Of a stretch of 11,880 bases of DNA, positions 7,135-11,880 are shown piece by piece. The position numbers and the translations under genes were made by a program. Within the stretch, counting starts at the first letter, position 1; every line of letters starts with the position of its first letter. Source of the stretch: FEN-987 sp049521055 (GTDB taxonomy: Archaea; Thermoproteota; Bathyarchaeia; 40CM-2-53-6); NCBI GenBank assembly GCA_049521055.1, contig JBEKPE010000065.1, forward strand, positions 1 to 11,880, read 5' to 3'. The notes under the pieces are model-generated. The model was not told the DNA's origin. It searched no databases and was given only the letters and a program-made list of their open reading frames with translations.

Positions 7135-7536
7135 TTGCCTCGAGAATTCCTATACAGAGGGCATACCTTCGAAGCGTTGCAACAAATGTCGATGGACGAA
7201 TTCATAAGAATACTTCCATCGAGGCAAAGACGTTCGCTTACAAGGGGATTAACTGCCGACCAAAGAACACTGATGGAGCTCATCCGACATTACCGCAGAG
7301 CCAAGACGAAAGATGCTAAACCCATCAAGACACATTGCAGAGACATGGTGGTCATCCCCGAAATGGTAGGGTTGAACCTGCTGATTCACAGCGGTAAGGA
7401 ATTCACCTCGCTCGACATCAAACCCGAAATGTTAGGCCACTATGTCGGAGAATTCGTAATCACGAACAAGAAAGTGCAACACGGAACACCAGGCATCGGC
7501 GCATCACGATCAAGCATGTACGTCCCACTCAAATAG
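7135..7536 (+). CDS. rps19: 30S ribosomal protein uS19 (S19)
   Basis: This 133-residue small-subunit head protein contacts uS13 and the A-site finger. It shows the archaeal N-terminal extension with EFLYRGHTFEALQQMSMDEF (about 4-23) and the core TKDAKPIKTHCRDMVVIPEM (about 57-76). The conserved end follows with NLLIHSGKEFTSLDIKPEML, GHYVGEFVITNKKVQHGTPG and a final SSMYVPLK. Length is as expected for archaea. The TTG at 7135 is chosen because the family motif begins right after it and the next Met is at residue 18; GTGG at 7124-7127 is the only ribosome-binding-like stretch. Its end faces the leftward small membrane gene 40 bases away, so the rightward transcription unit probably ends here. 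Confidence 0.95.
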   Translation: MPREFLYRGHTFEALQQMSMDEFIRILPSRQRRSLTRGLTADQRTLMELIRHYRRAKTKDAKPIKTHCRDMVVIPEMVGLNLLIHSGKEFTSLDIKPEMLGHYVGEFVITNKKVQHGTPGIGASRSSMYVPLK

Positions 7537-7576
7537 CCTGACCTTCTTCGGTCTGGTTAAATGAGCCTACTAGACT

Positions 7577-7834
7577 TCACTTGCTCCATCTTTTCGCGTA
7601 AGCAAACGCTGGAATAGCGATTACTAAGCCCGCCGCTAGAGCGATGAAAATTGATAGCGTGTCGCTCGAGTGCTGTGAGCTAGCTTGCGCAATGTTCGGC
7701 TGGCCAGCCTGTTGCATCAAGAATTGTGTTCGCGGGGCGGCGGTTGGTGAAACATATGGGGTGTACCCTAATGTTACTCCGATAATGATGCCCAGCAGGA
7801 CGGCTAACCAGATTCTCTTCTTCATTTGCTCCAA
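7577..7834 (-). CDS. small two-helix membrane protein, unknown function
   Basis: I do not recognise this 85-residue protein. It has a positively charged N-terminus (MKKR), a first hydrophobic segment at about 9-23, a polar Gln/Ser/Pro-rich stretch at about 24-58, a second hydrophobic helix at about 60-80 and a charged tail KRWSK. This predicts a hairpin with the polar loop outside, or a cleaved signal peptide with a C-terminal anchor. TTG at 7834 is preceded by GAGGG four bases away, while ATG at 7825 is preceded by GGAG three bases away; I cannot decide between them. It lies 55 bases after the winged-helix regulator gene in the same direction and could be its co-transcribed partner or target. 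It interrupts the ribosomal cluster. Confidence 0.6.
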   Translation of the reverse strand: MEQMKKRIWLAVLLGIIIGVTLGYTPYVSPTAAPRTQFLMQQAGQPNIAQASSQHSSDTLSIFIALAAGLVIAIPAFAYAKRWSK

Positions 7835-7889
7835 TTAACCCTCAGCCTTCAATTTGGATAACTCTACATTTTCGAACAGCCAATCCCCT

Positions 7890-8336
7890 CTAGAGGACGC
7901 GGTCTTTCCACATTCGTAGGCATTCGTACCAAGAGATGCACGCGCCAGCCGCCCCTAGTACAATGCCGGCCGGTTCGACGGTCCCGGTCTGAAGAATTGC
8001 TTCTACAGAATAGGCCAGTACGGCCGTTGTGAGGAAGATTGCGTAGAACAGGTATCGGGGTAGTATGAGGTGGCCAACTTTGAGAAATGCTTTCAAGGAT
8101 CCTATCTGAACCTGTTGTTTTAGAAAATAGTCGCCGCCCGAATCCTTGTCAACTACCCCTAGTTCGCGGAGTTTCTCGAGGTGGTAGAGGGCGATGCTGG
8201 GGCTTGACATAGAAAGGGCTCTCTGCGTTTCGCGAACGCCTACGGATCCGGAACTCTTGAACAGGTACCAGTAAACCCGAAGCGTTGTACCATGAATCTC
8301 GCTCTCTCTCGACGATGGGGACTTGGTGGATTCCAA
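7890..8336 (-). CDS. membrane-anchored winged-helix transcriptional regulator
   Basis: The 148-residue product combines an N-terminal winged-helix DNA-binding domain (about 12-75) with two C-terminal membrane helices (about 94-113 and 120-138). The recognition region is RETQRALSMSSPSIALYHLEKL, followed by RELGVVDKDSGGDYFLKQ as the wing. The membrane part is LPRYLFYAIFLTTAVLAY and AGIVLGAAGACISWYECL. Such membrane-bound one-component regulators are frequent in archaea, but their signals are mostly unknown. The start is taken as TTG at 8336; no ribosome binding site is visible, so a leaderless transcript is possible. It is divergent to uL22, and a 19-base spaced palindrome (8424-8442) lies between them as a possible operator. 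Whether it controls ribosomal genes, the small membrane protein or itself is not shown. Confidence 0.75.
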   Translation of the reverse strand: MESTKSPSSRESEIHGTTLRVYWYLFKSSGSVGVRETQRALSMSSPSIALYHLEKLRELGVVDKDSGGDYFLKQQVQIGSLKAFLKVGHLILPRYLFYAIFLTTAVLAYSVEAILQTGTVEPAGIVLGAAGACISWYECLRMWKDRVL

Positions 8337-8423
8337 TGTTAGGTCGTAAAGAAATGATGCACGAGACTAGATAGAACTTGCTTGAGGCGCGAGTAGAGTG
8401 CTATCTGATCCAAGGGCGTGTCG

Positions 8424-8442
8424 AGTCGATGGCAAATCGACT
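8424..8442. repeat. perfect spaced inverted repeat, candidate operator
   Basis: AGTCGAT (8424-8430) and ATCGACT (8436-8442) form a perfect 7-bp inverted repeat around the five bases GGCAA. It sits in the divergent spacer, 88 bases before the winged-helix gene start and 24 bases before the uL22 promoter-like element. Its length and symmetry suit a dimeric winged-helix regulator. A hairpin in a transcript from either side is the alternative. Confidence 0.5.
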
Positions 8443-8465
8443 TTTGTGGTGGCCGCGTGGGTAAA

Positions 8466-8478
8466 CAACGTTTTTTAG
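8466..8478 (+). promoter_or_regulatory. promoter-like element upstream of uL22
   Basis: CAACGTTTTTTAG contains the TATA-like TTTTTTA about 47 bases before the uL22 ATG. It matches the uS19 element CAACGTTAATTAG at 11 of 13 positions. Since uL22 is cut off from upstream ribosomal genes by a leftward pair, it needs its own promoter, and this is the best candidate. Transcription would begin near 8500. Confidence 0.55.
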
Positions 8479-8484
8479 GGGTAC

Positions 8485-8504
8485 TGCGCACATGCGGCTG
8501 CGCA
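8485..8504 (+). repeat. TGCGCA repeat pair in the uL22 leader
   Basis: TGCGCA occurs at 8485-8490 and 8499-8504, separated by eight bases. The word is self-complementary, so the pair is both a direct and an inverted repeat. It lies just after the promoter-like element, around the expected transcription start, and could be a protein-binding site or a short leader hairpin. Confidence 0.35.
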
Positions 8505-8517
8505 CGGTGCAATTAGA

Positions 8518-8985
8518 ATGCCAAAGTGGGGATACTCGGTCAAGGAATTCGACCCTGACCGAGCAGTCAAATGTTCAGGGCGAGAGTTGAAAATATCCCC
8601 AAAGGCATCAACCGAAATCTGTCGAAAGCTTAGAGGAATGAGGCTAGATTCCGCGAAAGATCTTCTGGAAGCAGTAACGCTCAAAAAGCGAGCCATAGCC
8701 TACCGGCGCTACCATAAAGAAGTCCCTCACAGGAGTCTGGATGAGGGCTGGTACGCTGGCCGTTACCCAGTGAAAGCTGCGAAGGCGTTCCTCTTCCTTC
8801 TCGAAGAACTCGAGTCGAATGCAGAGTACAAAGGCCTGGATGTTGACCGATTAAGAATCGTGCACGCGGCCTCCCAGAGGGGAATGAAGACGCAACGGGT
8901 CATTTCGAGAGCGTATGGCAGAGCATCGCCGTACCGAAATACTCTGGTTCACATTGAGCTAATGGGCTACGAGGTAGCAGAGTGA
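8518..8985 (+). CDS. rpl22: 50S ribosomal protein uL22 (L22)
   Basis: This 155-residue large-subunit protein contributes a beta hairpin to the peptide exit tunnel. Family segments are WGYSVKEFDPDRAVKCSGRE (about 4-23), LRGMRLDSAKDLLEAVTLKK (38-57), the archaeal PHRSLDEGWYAGRYPVKAAKAFL and the hairpin region with RGMKTQRVISRAYGRASPYR (about 119-138), ending in HIELMGYEV. Length is normal for archaea. The ATG at 8518 gives the family's usual beginning, with CGGTG at 8505-8509 eight bases upstream as a partial ribosome binding site. It begins the second ribosomal segment after the leftward insertion, and uS3 follows one base after its stop. Confidence 0.95.
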   Translation: MPKWGYSVKEFDPDRAVKCSGRELKISPKASTEICRKLRGMRLDSAKDLLEAVTLKKRAIAYRRYHKEVPHRSLDEGWYAGRYPVKAAKAFLFLLEELESNAEYKGLDVDRLRIVHAASQRGMKTQRVISRAYGRASPYRNTLVHIELMGYEVAE

Positions 8986-8986
8986 C

Positions 8987-9685
8987 TTGCCTCTTCACAA
9001 TTATTTCGTAAAGGAAAACGCCCGTAGAGCTGAGATCGATGAATTCCTATCTCAGGAATTGAAACGGGCCGGTTACAGCAAGGTTGAGATGAACAAGACC
9101 CCACTGGGAACAAGAATCGTAGTTTACGCGGCGAAACCGGGTCTCGTGATAGGGAGACGAGGCCAGAGTATTCGGGACTTAACCGCGGTCCTTGAGCAAC
9201 GGTTCGGCGTTCAGAACCCACAGATTTCAGTGGCGACACTAGAAGCACCGGAACTTGATCCAAAGGTCGTTGCTTCTCAAATTGCTATGGCGCTTCAACG
9301 CGGAATTCATTTCAGGCGAGCGTGCTATTGGGCCCTGCAGAGAACGATCGAAGCAGGAGCTTTAGGCGTTGAGATATCGATTCGCGGGAAGCTCACAACG
9401 GACAGGGCTCGTTACGAGAAGTACAAGTCCGGTTACTTGCCCTCTGTCGGAGAGGCAATTGACAGAATCGTGCGGGTTGCGGTAGTTGATACTCAATTGA
9501 AACAGGGGCTTTTCGGGATTAGGGTTCGCCTTATGCCGCCGAACGTTAGTTTACCCGACAGACCAGTCATTCGAGACGTCGCACCAGGCCCTGTTCAACC
9601 CGCGAAGGTGGTGGTCGCCCAAGTCGCTGCGGAAGGTGCAGTAGTACAAGAGGTTGCGGAAGATGCCGATACTACGAAAGCGTGA
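8987..9685 (+). CDS. rps3: 30S ribosomal protein uS3 (S3)
   Basis: uS3 sits at the mRNA entry channel of the small subunit. The 232 residues show a KH domain with KPGLVIGRRGQSIRDLTAVL, where the GRRG loop is at 56-59, and the C-terminal domain with RGIHFRRACYWALQRTIEAG, GVEISIRGKLTTDRAR and GLFGIRVRLMPP. After about residue 198 comes a low-complexity Val/Ala/Pro tail ending in acidic residues, as in other archaeal uS3 proteins. The TTG at 8987 is required because the next Met is at residue 35 and the family start HNYFVKENARRAEIDEFL follows. GAGGT at 8971-8975 lies about 11 bases before it, inside uL22. Its last 23 bases overlap uL29 if that gene starts at the ATG. Confidence 0.95.
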   Translation: MPLHNYFVKENARRAEIDEFLSQELKRAGYSKVEMNKTPLGTRIVVYAAKPGLVIGRRGQSIRDLTAVLEQRFGVQNPQISVATLEAPELDPKVVASQIAMALQRGIHFRRACYWALQRTIEAGALGVEISIRGKLTTDRARYEKYKSGYLPSVGEAIDRIVRVAVVDTQLKQGLFGIRVRLMPPNVSLPDRPVIRDVAPGPVQPAKVVVAQVAAEGAVVQEVAEDADTTKA

Positions 9686-9875
9686 GATCAGGCAGCTTCT
9701 TCCGGAGGAGCGCGAGAAGAGGCTGGCGGAGTTCAGGACCGAGCTAGTGAAATTGCGTACGACCGTCAAGTCCGGTGGCAATATTGAAAATGTTGGAAGG
9801 ATTCGGCAACTCAAACGGACCGTCGCACGTTTACTTACAATCGAACACGAAAAACCGTTACAGGAAGCAACTTGA
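9663..9875 (+). CDS. rpl29: 50S ribosomal protein uL29 (L29)
   Basis: uL29 is a small helical-hairpin protein near the tunnel exit. The 70 residues show the first helix LRKREIRQLLPEEREKRLAE, the conserved ELVKLRTTVKSGGNIENVGR turn (the family shows L-R-x-x-x-x-x-G-x-x-x-N) and the second helix IRQLKRTVARLLTIEHE. I chose the ATG at 9663 because GAGGT at 9650-9654 lies eight bases upstream, a normal spacing here. A TTG at 9654 would add three residues. The start lies inside the end of uS3 (23-base overlap), and its stop overlaps the Rpp29 TTG as TTGA. No SUI1/aIF1 gene follows, although many archaea have one here. Confidence 0.92.
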   Translation: MPILRKREIRQLLPEEREKRLAEFRTELVKLRTTVKSGGNIENVGRIRQLKRTVARLLTIEHEKPLQEAT

Positions 9876-10162
9876 TCATGGTTCCAATTACCCCACAGAA
9901 CATTCTTAGGCACGAGTTAATTGGGTTAACCGTCCGCGTAACCCAAGCGACAGACCCTTCCGTCATGGGTATTCGAGGGACAGTAGTGGACGAGACAAAG
10001 AACATGCTCAAGATACTAGAATCGGAGAAGACCCTTATGATCCCGAAGGAGATTGCAACTTTCAGATTCAACCTCCCGAGCGGCATTCGAGTTGATGTTG
10101 ATGGTGAGCGGTTAGTGGCTCGACCAGAGACCAGACTCAAGACCAGAGTGAGGCGATGGTAA
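9872..10162 (+). CDS. rnp1: RNase P protein component 1 (Rpp29/Pop4)
   Basis: This is the archaeal homologue of eukaryotic Pop4/Rpp29, a subunit of the ribonuclease P that matures tRNA 5' ends. The 96 residues begin with NILRHELIGLTVRVTQATDP (about 10-29), continue with the Sm-like barrel strands GIRGTVVDETKNMLKIL and TLMIPKEIATFRFNLPSG, and end with the typical basic RLKTRVRRW. Length is normal. Its place between uL29 and uS17 is the standard archaeal context and supports the call. TTG at 9872 overlaps the uL29 stop as TTGA and has AGGAA five bases upstream. ATG at 9878 is an equally credible start, two residues shorter. Its stop overlaps the uS17 ATG as TAATG. Confidence 0.92.
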   Translation: MIMVPITPQNILRHELIGLTVRVTQATDPSVMGIRGTVVDETKNMLKILESEKTLMIPKEIATFRFNLPSGIRVDVDGERLVARPETRLKTRVRRW

Positions 10163-10491
10163 TGTCAGACCTCGGAATAGGTGCTAATGCACCAAAGAAA
10201 GCTTGCGAGGACCGCAACTGCCCATTCCATGGAGGCCTGTCGGTACGAAGAAAATTCCTGGACGGCAGAGTAGTAAGCGCAAAGATGATGAAAACCGTGA
10301 CAGTGGAAAGAGACTACCAACAGTACGATCCGAAATACATGCGGTACGAAAAACGTCGAAGCCGAATTTTGGCCCACAGCCCACCGTGCCTAGAGGTCCG
10401 TGAGGGAGACAGGGTTAAGATCGCTGAATGTAGACCAATCAGCAAAGAAGTCGCATTTGTAGTTGTAGAGAAATTAACGGCAATATCTTGA
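10162..10491 (+). CDS. rps17: 30S ribosomal protein uS17 (S17)
   Basis: uS17 is an OB-fold primary binder of 16S rRNA. The protein has 109 residues from the chosen start. The N-terminal ACEDRNCPFHGGLSVR carries Cys15, Cys20 and His23, the Cys-rich CPFHG element characteristic of archaeal and eukaryotic uS17. Then come GRVVSAKMMKTVTVERDY, a KRRSRILAHSPPCLEVREGD core and the final strand EVAFVVVEKL. ATG at 10162 overlaps the Rpp29 stop as TAATG and has GAGG eight bases upstream, matching the spacing used by uL29. ATG at 10156 would add two residues but leaves almost no spacing. The gene ends before a 75-base gap that probably holds the uL14 promoter. Confidence 0.95.
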   Translation: MSDLGIGANAPKKACEDRNCPFHGGLSVRRKFLDGRVVSAKMMKTVTVERDYQQYDPKYMRYEKRRSRILAHSPPCLEVREGDRVKIAECRPISKEVAFVVVEKLTAIS

Positions 10492-10518
10492 GTCAACGGC
10501 ACAATCTCAACAACATAA

Positions 10519-10528
10519 CCTTAATTTG
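10519..10528 (+). promoter_or_regulatory. promoter-like element upstream of uL14
   Basis: CCTTAATTTG contains the TATA-like TTAATTT (10521-10527), 46 bases before the uL14 start. It is flanked by CAACAA (10508-10513) and TTGTTG (10526-10531), a 6-bp inverted repeat. The 75-base gap is large compared with the overlapping junctions around it, which favours an internal promoter here. Confidence 0.4.
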
Positions 10529-10566
10529 TTGCAGCTACGTTCAGCAGCGCCTTACGTGAAAGAAAA

Positions 10567-11004
10567 TTGCCAGCCCCCAAGACTCGTGCCGTCAGCGCCA
10601 AGGGAATGGTAGAGTACCGGCCGCGCATTGCACGGGGGTTACCAAACGGAAGCCGGATCAACTGCGCCGATAACACTGGCGCAAAGGAACTCAAGATTAT
10701 CCAAGTCCTCGGCACCCACACCCGTCTGAGACGAGTCCCATCAGCCTGCGTTGGGGACATGATCATGATCTCGGTATCAAAGGGAACCCCAGACTTGAGG
10801 AGGCAAATGTTCCCTGCGGTCGTCGTTCGCCAAGTTCGAATTTTCAAGCGCCCTGACGGAACAAGACTCTCTTTCCATGACAACGCCGGCGTTATCATGA
10901 CTCCGGAGGGCGAGTTGAAGGGAACTGAAATTCGTGGACCGGTTGCCAAGGAAGCCGCAGAACGATGGCCTAGAGTCGCCAACCTCTCAAGCATAATTAT
11001 TTGA
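10567..11004 (+). CDS. rpl14: 50S ribosomal protein uL14 (L14)
   Basis: uL14 binds 23S rRNA at the subunit interface, near the binding site of translational GTPases and of anti-association factor IF6. The 145-residue product shows the archaeal lead-in MVEYRPRIARGLPNGS, the hallmark INCADNTGAKELKIIQVLG (about 31-49), VGDMIMISVSKGTPDLR, VVVRQVRIFKRPDGTRLSFH and the C-terminal GTEIRGPVAKEAAERWPRVA. The TTG at 10567 is preferred, since the family has a basic segment (KTRAVSAKG) before the internal Met14, and GTGA at 10556-10559 lies seven bases upstream. It follows a 75-base gap with a promoter-like sequence and precedes uL24 by ten bases. Confidence 0.96.
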   Translation: MPAPKTRAVSAKGMVEYRPRIARGLPNGSRINCADNTGAKELKIIQVLGTHTRLRRVPSACVGDMIMISVSKGTPDLRRQMFPAVVVRQVRIFKRPDGTRLSFHDNAGVIMTPEGELKGTEIRGPVAKEAAERWPRVANLSSIII

Positions 11005-11014
11005 GGGAACATGG

Positions 11015-11398
11015 ATGCGCGTACGCCGACCCTCAAAGCAGCGAAAGAAAATCTATAAGGCCAAAGGCCAAGGCCTCAGAAAACTGCTCGCCGCATCGCT
11101 CTCCGAAGAACTGCAAACATCCCAAGGAAGAAGGTCTTATCCCGTTCGGAAAGGCGACACCGTGAAAATTCTACGAGGGGACTACGCGGGGGTTGAAGGA
11201 AAGGTAAATGACATCGACACCCACGGCCAACGCTTGTTCGTCGAAGGAGTCACACGAGAGATGACCTCAGGCACCTCAACCAACGTATCAGTTCACAGTT
11301 CAAAGGTCATGATTACCAAGCTCAACCTTGACGACAAATGGCGAACGGAATCTATCAAACTAACGCAGGGAAAACCGGGAAAGGAAGGTACTGAGTAA
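11015..11398 (+). CDS. rpl24: 50S ribosomal protein uL24 (L24)
   Basis: uL24 is an assembly-initiating protein of the large subunit that sits at the tunnel exit. The 127 residues include a basic start (RVRRPSKQRKKIYKAKGQGL), the short LAASLSEEL helix with the archaeal RRSYPVRKGDTVKILRGD stretch, and the KOW motif around 45-68 ending GVEGKVNDID. A strand with LFVEGVTREMTSGT and the VHSSKVMITKLNLDD end follow. ATG at 11015 is favoured by GAGGGA at 11003-11008; an out-of-frame ATG lies at 11011. Its stop overlaps the eS4 ATG as TAATG. Confidence 0.95.
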   Translation: MRVRRPSKQRKKIYKAKGQGLRKLLAASLSEELQTSQGRRSYPVRKGDTVKILRGDYAGVEGKVNDIDTHGQRLFVEGVTREMTSGTSTNVSVHSSKVMITKLNLDDKWRTESIKLTQGKPGKEGTE

Positions 11399-11880
11399 TG
11401 GCACGCAAAGGCGGACTCGGCCACCTCAAGAGACTCGCCTCTCCAGCCTACTGGCCCATACATAGAAAGGAATCTCCTTGGGCGCCCAAACCGCTCCCTG
11501 GGGCGCACAAATCTGCACTATGCCTCCCACTAGAACTCATCGTCAGGGACGAACTGAAACTCGCGAAGGATCGACGAGAAGTATCGAAGGTACTTGCCAA
11601 CGGAAAGGTGAAGATAGATGGAAGGCCGAGGCTTGAGAAAAATCACCCGACAGGCCTGATGGATGTAGTCGAGTTTGCCGACGCAAACTTAGCGTACCGT
11701 ATGTTGCCGGTGAAGGGCAAAGGCCTTAGCCTCATTAAAATTTCGAAAGAGGAGGCCAAATTCAAACTCTGCAAGATTCTACGAAAGAGAACAGCCCCCA
11801 AAGGGCTCATACAATACGGAACGCACGACGGGCGAAGCCTAAGTTTCCAACCGACCGACACACAATCGGCCGGGTACTCA
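11398..11880 (+). CDS. rps4e: 30S ribosomal protein eS4 (S4e), N-terminal part, truncated by window end
   Basis: The frame from the ATG at 11398 stays open to the window edge, giving 161 residues. The N-terminus ARKGGLGHLKRLASPAYWPI with KESPWAPKPLPGAHK is the eS4 signature region. An S4-type RNA-binding domain follows at about 43-105, with LPLELIVRDELKLAKDRREV, KVLANGKVKIDGRPRLEKNH and MDVVEF. The central eS4 domain then begins around YRMLPVKGKGLSLIKIS. Archaeal eS4 is about 240 residues, so roughly a third, including the C-terminal KOW-like part, lies beyond the window. The start overlaps the uL24 stop as TAATG, with AAGG-type purines upstream. eS4 after uL24 is a standard archaeal order. 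Confidence 0.94.
   Translation, partial: MARKGGLGHLKRLASPAYWPIHRKESPWAPKPLPGAHKSALCLPLELIVRDELKLAKDRREVSKVLANGKVKIDGRPRLEKNHPTGLMDVVEFADANLAYRMLPVKGKGLSLIKISKEEAKFKLCKILRKRTAPKGLIQYGTHDGRSLSFQPTDTQSAGYS

Noticed and set aside
7539..7552. Small hairpin GACC-TTCTTC-GGTC after uS19, possible terminator
   Set aside because: The stem has only four base pairs and no T-run follows, so it is within chance expectation.
8369..8406. AGATAG/CTATCT inverted repeat in the divergent spacer
   Set aside because: The arms are six bases with a 26-base gap, which is expected by chance in a region of this size.
9551..9913. Leftward open frame of 120 codons opposite uS3/uL29
   Set aside because: It is antisense to conserved ribosomal genes, and its Ser/Arg/Phe-rich translation has no recognisable domain.
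10521..11036. Leftward open frame of 171 codons opposite uL14
   Set aside because: uL14 is unmistakable on the other strand; the antisense frame has no ribosome binding site, and its length follows from the codon composition of uL14.
1..11880. CRISPR array, insertion sequence, tRNA or rRNA genes
   Set aside because: No regularly spaced repeats, transposase motifs, terminal inverted repeats or tRNA/rRNA-like sequence were seen on either strand.

Overview
The window is archaeal and carries two oppositely oriented blocks. Archaeal signs are a SPOUT methyltransferase leading the ribosomal-protein cluster, the RNase P protein Rpp29 between uL29 and uS17, eS4 after uL24, archease, and a bifunctional phosphoglucose/phosphomannose isomerase. 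The small helical protein next to the histidine kinase and the heavy use of TTG starts point to a TACK-type archaeon, perhaps Nitrososphaerota/Thaumarchaeota or Bathyarchaeia. That placement is inference from memory of the families.

Left block (1-4961): the last 40 residues of an archease run rightward into a leftward cluster. In transcription order the cluster holds a small helical protein resembling the DUF3227/NitrOD5 family, a 969-residue membrane histidine kinase with three PAS-like domains, a stand-alone receiver protein, and a phosphoglucose/phosphomannose isomerase. Kinase and receiver overlap by ATGA, and the receiver has a full GGAGGTGA ribosome binding site. They look like a cognate pair co-transcribed with the sugar isomerase.

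Right block (5122-11880): a rightward ribosomal cluster with SPOUT methyltransferase, uL4, uL23, uS19, then uL22, uS3, uL29, Rpp29, uS17, uL14, uL24 and the start of eS4. It departs from the usual archaeal order. No uL3 lies between the SPOUT gene and uL4, no uL2 lies between uL23 and uS19, and no SUI1/aIF1 lies between uL29 and Rpp29. Between uS19 and uL22 a leftward pair interrupts the cluster: a membrane-anchored winged-helix regulator and a small two-helix membrane protein.

The cluster seems to be split into several transcription units. AT-rich promoter-like elements lie about 40-60 bases before the SPOUT, uS19, uL22 and uL14 starts, and the uS19 and uL22 elements match at 11 of 13 positions. 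A perfect 7-bp inverted repeat sits in the divergent region between the winged-helix gene and uL22. At least five ribosomal genes must start with TTG. I found no RNA genes, CRISPR arrays, insertion sequences or clear terminators. The most novel-looking parts are the regulator/membrane-protein pair with its divergent control region, and the link between a two-component system and a sugar isomerase.
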